A stretch of 64,000 nucleotides of DNA from contig JAHBWV010000001.1 of assembly GCA_019636845.1 (NCBI GenBank), forward strand, positions 744,001 through 808,000, given 5' to 3'. The notes beneath the pieces are model-generated. The model ran no database searches. It was not told the DNA's origin and saw only the letters and a list, made by a program, of their open reading frames with translations. Source of the stretch: Phycisphaeraceae bacterium (lineage in GTDB: Bacteria > Planctomycetota > Phycisphaerae > Phycisphaerales > UBA1924). The position numbers were made by a program, and so were the translations under genes. Shown piece by piece: positions 46,305 through 54,606 of this stretch; within the stretch, counting starts at the first letter, position 1, and the number at the start of each line of letters is the position of its first letter.

Positions 46305-46967
46305 CTAGACCTCTCGGCGGCGATGGGCATCCTTGCGGGAGCGGCTCACCGACGGGCAGTTGCTGATCCAGAATCGGAGCGGAGCGGATGTCCACGCACC
46401 CTTGTCGCCGATTCCGATGCGAGGTCCCTTCGACACCTGCTCGGGTGATATCGGCAAGTTTGACGGAATCTCAACACTGAGTCGGTTGTCGGTGACGAGG
46501 TCGATGCCGTCGAGGGATCGATCGATGTTGAGCGCCTTGCAGACGTTGCCGGGTCCCCGGCAGAGGTGGTGGTCGGGAATGGGTGCTTTGCGTGTGTGTC
46601 GGGGGTCTTCGCGGCGAGCGCGCATGATCGAGCTTCCGTCGAGCGGCTCGAGGGATCTGAGCAGGACGGCGACGGGCTCGCCGGGAGAGCCGCACACGAT
46701 ATTGGCGCAGTGGTGCATGCCGTATGTGAAGTAGACGTAGAGGACTCCCGGCGGGGCGTACATGGACTCGTTCCGTGGAGAGCGGTGGGCGTGGTATGCG
46801 TGCGAGGCGCGATCGTGGATGCCGACGTATGCCTCGGTCTCAACGATTCGTGCGCGGAGTGTGGAGCCGTCGTGGAGCGTTCTCACGAGGATTGTGCCCA
46901 GGAGCGCGGGAGCGAGCGACTCGGCGGGTTGCGAGAAGAATCGGCGCGTATCGGGTGGCGTGTGCAT
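46305..46967 (-). CDS. mpg: 3-methyladenine DNA glycosylase (AAG/MPG type)
   Basis: 220 residues. Excises alkylated purines. ALLGTILVRTLHDGSTLRAR, IVETEAYVGIHDRASHAYHA with the catalytic Glu in VETEAY, YVYFTYGMHHCANIVCG and RGPGNVCKALNIDRSLDG are all typical. Length normal (about 200). The last 15 residues are basic and probably disordered. Likely co-transcribed with the Minf_1886 gene downstream. Confidence 0.92.
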   Translation of the reverse strand: MHTPPDTRRFFSQPAESLAPALLGTILVRTLHDGSTLRARIVETEAYVGIHDRASHAYHAHRSPRNESMYAPPGVLYVYFTYGMHHCANIVCGSPGEPVAVLLRSLEPLDGSSIMRARREDPRHTRKAPIPDHHLCRGPGNVCKALNIDRSLDGIDLVTDNRLSVEIPSNLPISPEQVSKGPRIGIGDKGAWTSAPLRFWISNCPSVSRSRKDAHRRREV

Positions 46968-46989
46968 CTTCTCGCACCGATCGAGGAGA

Positions 46990-47655
46990 TCAGAAGCCGA
47001 TGATGAACCGGGCGAAGAGTCCTTCGTCCATCATGGTGTTGAAGTCTTCGCTGGGGAGGCCGGTGCGGATGAGATCGAACCCGAGGGACATGCCTGCGTT
47101 GGCACCGAGCATGAAGTATGCCTCGGCTGAGAGGGTGGTGTAGCGACGATCCTCTGTGAAGGCGCGGCCGACACCGTCGGCGCGGAAGTAGACGCCCTTG
47201 CTGATCTCGAGGTTGGTGAGGATGAAGTGTGACTCGGAGTGGTCGCCGGGGTTGTTGGTGGCGACATAGATGTTTGAGCGGTCGGAGAAGATAGGTTCGA
47301 GTTGGGCGTCGTATCCGTATCCGGCGCGAGATCGCCTCGCGAGGGCTGAGAGAAGGTCGCCGTCTTCGTCTGCGTTGATGGAGTTGAGGAGGGAGCTGGT
47401 CCGCCTGAGTTCGGAGTAGGAAGTTCCAAACGAGACACGGAACGGGTCGCGTTGCGTGCCGTTCTCGAGTTGTGGCGAGAATGTGGGGGCTGGCTTGTCG
47501 AGCTGCTCGTCGGGGCGACTGGTCACGGGTTGCAGGCCGACTTTGGGGGCGGGGGGCGGCGTTGTTTCTGCGACGGTAGCTGGGGGTTCCGCCTGATGCG
47601 GGGACAGAGACAGGAGGCATCCGGCGAGACTGGCGAGCGTGAGTGTCATCATCAC
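46990..47655 (-). CDS. Secreted hypothetical protein, possible outer-membrane barrel
   Basis: 221 residues. Short signal peptide (LTLASLAGCLLSLSPHQ) and a Pro-rich linker, then alternating strands with aromatic ends (AEAYFMLGANAGMSLGFDLI and a terminal FARFIIGF, the final Phe typical of outer-membrane barrels). No enzyme domain. It lies 64 bases downstream of the DUF3299 gene and might be an outer-membrane part of that locus. Confidence 0.55.
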   Translation of the reverse strand: MMMTLTLASLAGCLLSLSPHQAEPPATVAETTPPPAPKVGLQPVTSRPDEQLDKPAPTFSPQLENGTQRDPFRVSFGTSYSELRRTSSLLNSINADEDGDLLSALARRSRAGYGYDAQLEPIFSDRSNIYVATNNPGDHSESHFILTNLEISKGVYFRADGVGRAFTEDRRYTTLSAEAYFMLGANAGMSLGFDLIRTGLPSEDFNTMMDEGLFARFIIGF

Positions 47656-47719
47656 GCGGCCTCCCTTGCCGCGGCGGGTGCGTGCGGCGGCTGCGCCTGT
47701 GTGGTTGGGGAGCGGGGAA

Positions 47720-48367
47720 TCAGCTTCCCTGCCCGCTCAATACCTTCGGCATAAAGCGGGCGTCTTCCATCAGATAGAGTCCTACAAGCCATTCGCCGAC
47801 GAGGTACGGTTCGACCTTGAAGGTGCCTTGTACTGCGCCGGTCGTGGCGAACTTCCCGTCATCGACGACAGGTTGGGCGAGGCGGACTTCGACGGCGTCG
47901 TAGGGTGTGGGGGGGACGCCGATGCAGCATCCGTCCCACTGGTTGAGCATGGAGAGGAGTTCGCGGGGCTGCTCGATGGCGAGGGGGAAGCAGACGAATC
48001 CCTCGATCAGGACCTGTTTGTCTGCGAGCATCATGACGCGGCCGGGGAGGGTGGTTTTTTTCGCGCGGGGATCGAATTCCTCGTGCGCGGAGACCAGCAT
48101 GTCCCAGGTGATGACGTAGGGCTTTTCCTTTGTGCCCTGGCCCTTGACGATGTACTTGTCATCGACCAGGAGCGAGCCGTCTTCCTGCTTGACGATCTTG
48201 GCTTCGGTCTGGGGGTACTTCGGTGCCTCGGTAGCCGCGGCTTGGGCGGGTTGCTGGGAAGCGAGCGTGGAGTCTGGAGCACCAAGCATGGAGGCGGCGA
48301 CGAGCAGGGCTCCGACGCGTCCGAGCGATCTGGTCGAGCGGATGCGGATGCCGTTTTTTGGGGCCAT
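47720..48367 (-). CDS. DUF3299 secreted protein
   Basis: 215 residues from ATG 48367 with GGAG eight bases ahead. An exported start (SLGRVGALLVAASMLGAPD), then VLIEGFVCFPLAIEQPRELL, WDGCCIGVPPTPYDAVEVRL and FKVEPYLVGEWLVGLYLMED, the DUF3299 landmarks, including the Cys-Cys pair. In gammaproteobacteria DUF3299 lipoproteins sit beside a LolD-like ATPase and MacB/FtsX-like permease in zinc-regulated operons; the same two genes lie directly upstream here. Role in zinc uptake inferred. Confidence 0.85.
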   Translation of the reverse strand: MAPKNGIRIRSTRSLGRVGALLVAASMLGAPDSTLASQQPAQAAATEAPKYPQTEAKIVKQEDGSLLVDDKYIVKGQGTKEKPYVITWDMLVSAHEEFDPRAKKTTLPGRVMMLADKQVLIEGFVCFPLAIEQPRELLSMLNQWDGCCIGVPPTPYDAVEVRLAQPVVDDGKFATTGAVQGTFKVEPYLVGEWLVGLYLMEDARFMPKVLSGQGS

Positions 48368-48467
48368 GGATGATCTCCGTTTCGGTCTCATCTGTGTAGC
48401 AGGTCGAATCCGTCGGGTCTGCTTTGAACGAGCTGCCTGAGGGGATTTCTGGTAGGGGTACCGCGAC

Positions 48468-49766
48468 TCAGGCGATGGGCTTCAGATTCTTGGCGACCGG
48501 GGTTCGATACGCCATGATCGCAGGAATGATGCCGGCGAGCATGGCGAGGAGCGTGGTCCCCCCCAGAACAAGCAATGTTGGGCGCAGGGGAAGTGTTGGG
48601 TCCAGGAAAATCCCCAGTTGGGCCTTGAGGGTTGCGGCTCCGGCTTGGCCGCCGATGAGACTGACGGCGAGACCGAGGATGCACCCGATGATGCCGAGCA
48701 GGGCGGACTCGGCGAGGATGAGCCGGAGGATTCGGGTGCGACTGGAGCCCAGGACGCGGAGGACCGCGATCTGGCGTCGGCGCTGCTCCATGGAGTTGTA
48801 GAGCGCGAGCGTGATGGAGATGCCGCTTGAGATGATGACGACGACGGCCATCGCGATGAAGACTTTGTCGATGTTGGAGACGATGGAGAAGAGGCGATCG
48901 ATCTCTGTCTTGGGCATGGCGACGGTGATGGTGGGGTCGGCGCGGAGGCGGTAGGCGGTGGAGGGGATGGCGGCGGAGACGTCTGAGCCGGGGCGAGTGG
49001 CGACGCGGGCGAAGATGCCGGTGATCTTTCGGTCGGCGTCGGTGAGGTCTTCAACCGTCGTGGTTTGTGTGGAGGCGTCGTCGCGTTTGCGTCGGTCGTG
49101 GGCGTGGATGATCCACGTGCTGTCGAGATCGGTGAAGAGGGCGCGGTCGTGCGCTGAGCCGGTGGGGGCGAGGATGCCGACGATGGTGTACTTGAAATCG
49201 GTGTGGACGTGTGGTTGCATCGCGTTGGGATCGCCGAGTTGGCGTGAGGAGGCGATGCCGTGGGTGAGGAAGATGGAATCACCGAGTTTGAGGCCGCTGG
49301 ACTTGGCAACGGTGGAGCCGAGGACGACCTCGAAGGCCCTCTCGAAGGGGCGTCCTTCGACGAGGGACCATGGTTCTTTGTCATTTGGCTCGAACTTGGA
49401 GAAGAACTCAGGGGTGGAGGCGAGGACGGGGAAGCCGAGGTAGGAGTCGCCCTGTTGGACTGGGATGAAGAACTCCCACGGTGCGGAGCGGACGAGTTGA
49501 CCGTACTTGGTCCACTCGATGGGGCGTGCGGGGGGATTGGCATAGAAGACGCCGTTCAGGACCGAGACGAGCGGGGAGGAGTCTGCGCTGACGAGGAGGT
49601 GCATGTTGCCCGTTCCTCGGCTGAAGGCGTTGCGCGTGGCGTCCTTCAGGGTGAGGAGTGTGAGCATGAGCGCGACGGCGACGCCGACCATGAGGATGGT
49701 CGTGACGGTCGAGAAGAGGCGGACCTGCATGCTGCGGCGGACGATGGTGAGGTCGGTGATGGCCAT
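48468..49766 (-). CDS. ABC transporter permease, FtsX/MacB type
   Basis: 432 residues, four membrane spans. Span 1 at about residues 20-40 (TVTTILMVGVAVALMLTLLT), a 230-residue periplasmic domain, then three C-terminal spans (VFIAMAVVVIISSGISITLA and so on) with SMEQRRRQIAVLRVLGSSRT between spans 2 and 3, the FtsX coupling motif. Together with the ATPase gene, whose stop is two bases before, it forms a lipoprotein-release or substrate-pumping type ABC system; here suggested to serve zinc. Confidence 0.92.
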   Translation of the reverse strand: MAITDLTIVRRSMQVRLFSTVTTILMVGVAVALMLTLLTLKDATRNAFSRGTGNMHLLVSADSSPLVSVLNGVFYANPPARPIEWTKYGQLVRSAPWEFFIPVQQGDSYLGFPVLASTPEFFSKFEPNDKEPWSLVEGRPFERAFEVVLGSTVAKSSGLKLGDSIFLTHGIASSRQLGDPNAMQPHVHTDFKYTIVGILAPTGSAHDRALFTDLDSTWIIHAHDRRKRDDASTQTTTVEDLTDADRKITGIFARVATRPGSDVSAAIPSTAYRLRADPTITVAMPKTEIDRLFSIVSNIDKVFIAMAVVVIISSGISITLALYNSMEQRRRQIAVLRVLGSSRTRILRLILAESALLGIIGCILGLAVSLIGGQAGAATLKAQLGIFLDPTLPLRPTLLVLGGTTLLAMLAGIIPAIMAYRTPVAKNLKPIA

Positions 49767-49768
49767 GT

Positions 49769-50458
49769 TCAGCGACCTCCTGCGTTGGTGAGGGTTGGTG
49801 CGTCGGCGAGTTGGTCGAGGGATTCGCGGCGGGTGAAGCGTTCGGCGGTGCGGGGGTCGTGGCTCGTGCAGAGGAGGGCGGCGTTGCGCTCGCGGCAGGC
49901 GTTCTGGATGAGATCCATAGCGGCGGCTGCGTTCTCGGGGTCGAGCGAGGCAGTCGGCTCGTCGGCGAGCACGAGGACCGGGTCGCAGGCGAGGGCTCGG
50001 GCGACGGCGACACGTTGCTGCTGGCCGAGCGAGAGTTGGTCGGGCTCGGCGTGGATGCGCTCGATGCCGAGGGTGTTGAGGAGCTTGGCGGCGCGGTCGC
50101 GATGCTCGCGCTTTGGGATGGGGCTGAAGATCATGGGGGCCATGACGTTCTCAAGGGCAGAGAAGCCGGCGAGCAGGTTGAATGTCTGAAAGATCATGCC
50201 GATCTTTGAGCCGCGGTAGAGATCGCGTTTCGCGGCGCGGAGGGAGTGGATGGGTGTTCCGTCGATCTCGACCGAGCCGCTGGAGGGATCGAGCAATCCG
50301 GCGATGAGTTGGAGGAGCGTGGACTTGCCTCTGCCGCTGGAGCCGGTGAGGAGGATCTGTTCACCTTGAGCGAGCGTGAGCGAGCGGACGCGGATGACGG
50401 GGTCGGGCGCGCCGGGATAGGTGAACGAGAGGTCGGTGATGCGGAGTGCGTCGGGCAT
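49769..50458 (-). CDS. ABC transporter ATPase, LolD/MacB type
   Basis: 229 residues from ATG 50458. Walker A LLTGSSGRGKSTLLQLIAGL, Q-loop MIFQTFNLLAGFSALEN, signature LSLGQQQRVAVARAL, Walker B VLVLADEPTASLD, switch His CTSHDP. Drives the permease encoded next. A longer frame upstream is the shadow of the leader. Confidence 0.95.
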   Translation of the reverse strand: MPDALRITDLSFTYPGAPDPVIRVRSLTLAQGEQILLTGSSGRGKSTLLQLIAGLLDPSSGSVEIDGTPIHSLRAAKRDLYRGSKIGMIFQTFNLLAGFSALENVMAPMIFSPIPKREHRDRAAKLLNTLGIERIHAEPDQLSLGQQQRVAVARALACDPVLVLADEPTASLDPENAAAAMDLIQNACRERNAALLCTSHDPRTAERFTRRESLDQLADAPTLTNAGGR

Positions 50459-50549
50459 GGGAGAGAATAGGGGCGTTGGAAAGAGAGAGGGACCCGGGCC
50501 ATTGCGGATGGACCCAGGCCCCAAAGGGGATTGAGATGTTGAGCAAGAA

Positions 50550-51206
50550 TCAGTTTCTGCGGCGGCGGAGTGCGAGCAAGCCGCTGAGTGCGAGGAGCGA
50601 GCCGGGTGCGGGGACGAGGTTGCGCTCGACCCACTCGACGGCGAGTTCGTGGTCTTCTTCGTCGAGGCCGTAGTTCAAGACGATCCACGCGGGAAGCGAT
50701 GTGCCGAAGCCGTCCTTCGCGAACTCGATCTCGAGGAGGTAGATGCCGGTGATGTCGGCGTTGAGGATGAAGTCGGGGTGGTCGTGCAGGCCCCCGTTGG
50801 CGTCGAAGTCGAAGATCATGGGTCCGGTGAGACCGTCGGTGGCGGGTGTCGTGAGGGTCTGGGGTCCGAACTCGAGGGTGAGATCGGTCGCGGCGAGGGA
50901 GAAGAAGTCGGAGCCGTTCCAGACACGGAGCGACTTGCGGATGTTGAGGAGGAGTTGTGCGCCGGGGGTGAAGGAGCCGTCGAGGATGTCGATGCCCGGT
51001 TCATCGGCGAAGATGGTTCCGCCGATGTTCTGGAAGTCGCCCTCAAAGACTCGGACGTTCGGGGTGATGATCGAGGAATCCTCGTCGATCGCCCCGGTGA
51101 AGAGGACTCCTCCGGATTGATAGACGGTGATGTCGAGGTGTCCTTCGTCGGCGAGGGCGAACGATGCGACCGAGACGAGTGCGATGGTGGAAACGAAACG
51201 CTTCAT
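50550..51206 (-). CDS. PEP-CTERM-like secreted protein of the zinc-type locus
   Basis: 218 residues. Signal peptide MKRFVSTIALVSVASFALA, body with VRVFEGDFQNIGGTIFADEP, ILDGSFTPGAQLLLNIRKSL and GIYLLEIEFAKDGFGTSLPA, then tail VPAPGSLLALSGLLALRRRR (PEP-type sorting tail). The body aligns with the next upstream gene, which ends in dockerin repeats instead. A His-rich FDANGGLHDHPDF segment could hold metal. Function unknown. Confidence 0.75.
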   Translation of the reverse strand: MKRFVSTIALVSVASFALADEGHLDITVYQSGGVLFTGAIDEDSSIITPNVRVFEGDFQNIGGTIFADEPGIDILDGSFTPGAQLLLNIRKSLRVWNGSDFFSLAATDLTLEFGPQTLTTPATDGLTGPMIFDFDANGGLHDHPDFILNADITGIYLLEIEFAKDGFGTSLPAWIVLNYGLDEEDHELAVEWVERNLVPAPGSLLALSGLLALRRRRN

Positions 51207-51320
51207 GTGAGATCTCTCTTTCTTCCCCCAGCGGGGGATGGCAGGTAAACGTGCAGGAAGAAAGCGGGCACGATCCGGTGGACCGACACCGCTCTGGAGA
51301 GCGGTGCACAGGCGGGCGGT

Positions 51321-52142
51321 TCAGGGGCAGCCGGTGCCGAAGGCGTCGAAGAAGTCGAGGAAGTCGAGGATGTCGACGAACGTGTCCCCGTTGAAGTCGG
51401 CGTCGATGCCCGAGGAGCCGGCGCATGGGGAGGGGAGGTTCTCGCAGGAGCCGAACGAGTCGAGGAAGTCGAGGAAGTCGAGGATGTCTGAGGTGGTGTC
51501 GCCGTTGACGTCAGAGGGGCATGGCTGGGCGATGAGGTTGTCGAGGACCCATTTGGCGGCGGCTTCGAGTTCGGTCAGCGGGAGATCGTTGTTGAAGAGG
51601 ATCCAGAGCGGCTCAGAGGTCAGGATGGAGGGAACTGAGGACCAGAGTTCGAGTTCGAGGAGGTAGATGCCTGTGCCGTTCGGGGATTGCAGCGTGTAGC
51701 CGACGTGCTGGTGGAACTCGCCGCCGGACGAGACGGGGATGCCGAATCCGGGCGTGAAGGTGTCGGTGGTGGGCGTGAAGACGTCGCCGAAGCCAGTCTT
51801 GCGGATGCGTAGGCGCTCAGGCGGGATTCCTGAGGCGTCCATCGGGAATGCGGAGCCGTTCCAGCGTTGGAGGGCGCGGAGAACGTTGAAGCCGATCTGG
51901 GATGGAGCGGGGAATGTGCCGCTCGGCGTGTCGAAACCGGGCGAGTCGGTGAAGTCGAACGAGCCGAAGGTGGTGGCGAAGACGCGAGATGGGATGATGG
52001 AGCCGGTTGAGGCGTCGTTGGTGGTGATGCGACCGGCGTTGATGGTGAGGATGATGTCGCCATCGTGGAACTGGGCGTGCGCGAGCGGTGCGAGAGATGT
52101 GAGGAGCGCGGCGGAGATGAGTCGTGAGCGTCGGCGTTGCAT
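51321..52142 (-). CDS. Dockerin-tailed secreted protein, paralogue of the PEP-CTERM neighbour
   Basis: 273 residues. Signal peptide ISAALLTSLAPLAHAQ; body with FDFTDSPGFDTPSGTFPAP, QIGFNVLRALQRWNGSAF, GGEFHQHVGYTLQSPNGTG and IYLLELELWSS, collinear with the downstream paralogue. The end carries two dockerin-type repeats (CPSDVNGDTTSDILDFLDF and DADFNGDTFVDILDFLDF) with Asp/Asn calcium ligands and flanking Cys (GC-type). Coding DNA for the repeats is made of near-identical GAAGTCGAG units. Surface attachment by dockerin is inferred. Confidence 0.78.
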   Translation of the reverse strand: MQRRRSRLISAALLTSLAPLAHAQFHDGDIILTINAGRITTNDASTGSIIPSRVFATTFGSFDFTDSPGFDTPSGTFPAPSQIGFNVLRALQRWNGSAFPMDASGIPPERLRIRKTGFGDVFTPTTDTFTPGFGIPVSSGGEFHQHVGYTLQSPNGTGIYLLELELWSSVPSILTSEPLWILFNNDLPLTELEAAAKWVLDNLIAQPCPSDVNGDTTSDILDFLDFLDSFGSCENLPSPCAGSSGIDADFNGDTFVDILDFLDFFDAFGTGCP

Positions 52143-52186
52143 GGCGGGCTTCTCCGTGGAGTGCGGCGTGTTTGGGAGGCAAGGGG

Positions 52187-53008
52187 TTACTTGGCGGTCT
52201 CTGGGTAGAAGTTGTTGTCCTCGAAGGAGCGGTAGAGGGAGCGGAAGGTGCGGACCTCGGCGTGTCCGTCGAGGAAGCCGTACCCGGCTTTGGCCTCGAA
52301 GGACTCGGGCTTGCCGTGGTGGAGGTTGAGTTGCATCTGGGTGGCGGCGTACGCGGCGGCGGCCTCGGGTCCGGCGTTCTCCCAGTCTTCGGCGTGGACG
52401 TGGTCGGAGCGGGCGAAGGTGCCGGAGCTTGTGATCGGATCGGAGTCCCCGAGTGTCATGGGGAGGAAGTGGACGGTGGCGTGGGGACGGGGGATGCGGT
52501 GGAGTTCGTCGTAGGCCTTCTGACGCATGATGCTTGAGGGAGGGTGCTTGCTGGCGGTGACGTAGTTATTCAGCCCGTAGCTGGTCCAGCGAGAGAGGGA
52601 TGCGGATGGCGGGTCGTTGGAGGGATCGTCGTCGGCGAGCAGCGCGGCGGCGGTGGTGAGTGAGACGCCGGGGTGGAGGCCACCCTCGGATTCGGGCCAG
52701 AAACGGGAGCGATCGAGAGGGGAGCGGAGCGCGATCGTGCCTCCTGCGTACTCGCGGAGCGTAAAGGGCCAGGCCTTGTCGAGGTCTCCGAGCCCGCCGT
52801 GGTCGAGTCCGGCATCGATGAACCTGCCCTTGTGGTCGTCGGTGTAGAGCGTGTGGGCGACGGCGAGCTGGCGGATGTTGCTGAGGCACTTGACGCTTTG
52901 AGCGGCGCGACGGGCGGCACCGAGTGAAGGCAGGAGGATGCCGACCAAGAGCGCGATCACCGCGATGACGACGAGGAGCTCGATGAGTGTGAAGGCGCGG
53001 GTGCGCAT
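52187..53008 (-). CDS. Prepilin-like protein with H-X9-DG type C-terminus
   Basis: 273 residues from ATG 53008. Class III-like prepilin start [20 protein letters not shown] with Phe-Thr and Glu at +5, then a long hydrophobic helix. The C-terminus has [20 protein letters not shown] and DGHAEVRTF, close to the H-X9-DG motif of DUF1559-type planctomycete prepilins. Likely exported by a type II/IV pilin machinery. Lies between the His-rich gene and the dockerin gene. Confidence 0.85.
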   Translation of the reverse strand: MRTRAFTLIELLVVIAVIALLVGILLPSLGAARRAAQSVKCLSNIRQLAVAHTLYTDDHKGRFIDAGLDHGGLGDLDKAWPFTLREYAGGTIALRSPLDRSRFWPESEGGLHPGVSLTTAAALLADDDPSNDPPSASLSRWTSYGLNNYVTASKHPPSSIMRQKAYDELHRIPRPHATVHFLPMTLGDSDPITSSGTFARSDHVHAEDWENAGPEAAAAYAATQMQLNLHHGKPESFEAKAGYGFLDGHAEVRTFRSLYRSFEDNNFYPETAK

Positions 53009-53184
53009 GGTCGCGTTCCTCGTTGGGCGCGGACGTGGCGGTGATGTGAGTGCTCCGCTCGCGCGGCTCGGCGTGGGAGCGTGAGTGGGAGCGGGGGCGC
53101 GAGCAGTGGGATGTGAGATTGGGAGGTGGCCCTGTGCCGGCGCGTTGGCATGACGCTTCGTGCGCTCAGCGAGGGCAGCGCAGA

Positions 53185-53646
53185 TCAGGCGATGCACGTG
53201 GGTGGGCCGCGTGCCGGGAGGTTGGGATCCGCAATGTGGGAGCGGGCTTCCGTGGCAGCGAGCTTGATGCAAGGCGCGACGAGGGGCAGGGTGCCTGGGG
53301 TGCAGAGAGGAGACGCGAGGATCTGGCGCGCATTGGATGCGAGTTTGAGGCAGGTGGGGCAGTCGTTGTGGCGTTCGGGTGTGTCGTCGCGGTCGTGATC
53401 ATCCTGAGGCGGGGCGGTGTCGCCGGGCTCGGGGTGAGGGGCGTCGTGGTGGGAGTAATGGGTGTGCGAGCAGATGTGGGCGTGGTTGCCCTGGGTCTGG
53501 GGAACCGGGGTGGTGACGGGCGCTAGGTCGTGATATCGGTGTGTGCAGGCGTGGAGGGTGGCTCCGAACCCCTGCAGGACCACGGCGGCGATGCCGAGCC
53601 AGAGCGCCAGGAGGAGCGAGCGGGGGATGGTGGATCCAGCGTGCAT
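53185..53646 (-). CDS. His/Cys-rich membrane-anchored protein, probable metal binding
   Basis: 153 residues. N-terminal hydrophobic span ([20 protein letters not shown]) followed by a region packed with His and Asp/Pro, for example [20 protein letters not shown], then CPTCLK and a few more Cys. No recognised family, though it resembles DUF2946-like metal-related proteins. Its promoter is overlapped by a Fur/Zur-type palindrome eight bases before the ATG, so the gene is probably controlled by metal. No ribosome binding site is seen, suggesting a very short leader. First gene of the minus-strand zinc-type locus. Confidence 0.7.
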   Translation of the reverse strand: MHAGSTIPRSLLLALWLGIAAVVLQGFGATLHACTHRYHDLAPVTTPVPQTQGNHAHICSHTHYSHHDAPHPEPGDTAPPQDDHDRDDTPERHNDCPTCLKLASNARQILASPLCTPGTLPLVAPCIKLAATEARSHIADPNLPARGPPTCIA

Positions 53647-53654
53647 CGGTGTAC

Positions 53655-53672
53655 TTGAGAACGTATTCTCAA
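53655..53672. promoter_or_regulatory. Fur/Zur-like operator palindrome
   Basis: TTGAGAA-CGTA-TTCTCAA, perfect seven-base arms. Placed between the -10 (53673-53678) and the start codon of the His-rich gene, so it covers the transcription start. Confidence 0.75.
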
Positions 53673-53701
53673 ATCATGCCCGATGGGTTGCAGGTTGTCA
53701 A
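53673..53701 (-). promoter_or_regulatory. Sigma70-type promoter of the His-rich gene
   Basis: Minus strand: TTGACA (53696-53701, perfect -35), 17-base spacer, CATGAT (53673-53678). Followed at once by the palindrome at 53655-53672. Confidence 0.7.
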
Positions 53702-53735
53702 GGGAAATTCGGATCTGGGCATGGAGAGGGGCTAT

Positions 53736-54452
53736 TTAGAGCGTGTCGGGGTGTGCTGGGGCACTCTTGGGTTCGGTGAGAGCGTTGGGAGGGAGCGGGG
53801 GGAGTGTGCCGCCTGAGAGCCCCGCGTTGAGGGCGATGCGTGCGAGTTCGACGCGGTTGGTGGCGTTCAGTTTCTCGCCGAGCGAGACACGGTGCCACTC
53901 CACGGTCTTGACGCTTCGGCCGAGGCGGGCGGCGATCTCTGCGGTTGTCATGCCCCTGCCGATGAGGTCGAGGAGTTCGAGTTCGCGCTCGGTGAGAACG
54001 GCGAGGGGTCCGAGGTCGTCGACTTGTGCACGGATGGCGGGGAGTATGCCAGCGGCGTCAAGAGGGTTTGTTTCGTCTGTGGGCTTGGGGCGACAGACGA
54101 TGAGCACCATGGGAGTTTCGCCGGAAGGCGTTCTGAGCGGGCGGAAGGTCGTGCGACGGTACAGCCCCCACGAGATGCCCTCGCAGACGACGGGTATGCC
54201 GGTTTCGACGGCTTGACGAGCGAAGCGCATGCGCTCTTCGAGGTAATCGCGCGGCAAGATCGTGAGCGAGGGGACGTTTGTGAGAGCTTCTCGGGGTAAG
54301 CCGCACGCGGCGGCGGCGGCGTGGTTGGCCCATCGGATGATGCCGTTGAGATCGATCACGAAGGCCATGCAGTTTGTGTCGGCGGCGAAGGCCTCGGCGA
54401 GTGTTTGATGATCTGACACAGGGAAGTCGAGTGACGGTTTCGACTCAGTCAT
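53736..54452 (-). CDS. PAS-LuxR-type transcriptional regulator
   Basis: 238 residues from ATG 54452, with GGAG six bases ahead. Residues about 20-130 form a PAS domain (NCMAFVIDLNGIIRWANHAA), and the C-terminus a LuxR/FixJ helix-turn-helix (VLTERELELLDLIGRGMTTA, then EIAARLGRSVKTVEWHRVSL). No receiver domain, so activity may be set by ligand or redox at the PAS domain. Target unknown; next to crcB in divergent orientation. Confidence 0.88.
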   Translation of the reverse strand: MTESKPSLDFPVSDHQTLAEAFAADTNCMAFVIDLNGIIRWANHAAAAACGLPREALTNVPSLTILPRDYLEERMRFARQAVETGIPVVCEGISWGLYRRTTFRPLRTPSGETPMVLIVCRPKPTDETNPLDAAGILPAIRAQVDDLGPLAVLTERELELLDLIGRGMTTAEIAARLGRSVKTVEWHRVSLGEKLNATNRVELARIALNAGLSGGTLPPLPPNALTEPKSAPAHPDTL

Positions 54453-54568
54453 GCGCAGCTCCATTGCTGAGTTCGGCGGCCGTTGAGTTGGTGTTAGACG
54501 TGTTGGTTATGGTACTATCGGTTGTTGAAGTGTGCGGTGGCGTGATTCTTCCCAAGTACTGGGTTTAG

Positions 54569-54582
54569 CGCATCGCGATGCG
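54569..54582. promoter_or_regulatory. Perfect 14-base palindrome upstream of crcB
   Basis: CGCATCGCGATGCG, 24 bases before the crcB start. Possible operator for the PAS-LuxR regulator or another factor. No fluoride riboswitch core is seen here. Confidence 0.4.
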
Positions 54583-54606
54583 GAACTTGATCGAGGTCAT
54601 CATCGG

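Noticed and set aside
51343..51490. Tandem GAAGTCGAG units as a CRISPR-like or VNTR array
   Set aside because: They code for the Asp/Phe/Leu repeats of the dockerin segment in frame.
54465..54606. Fluoride riboswitch upstream of crcB
   Set aside because: Conserved aptamer elements not seen.
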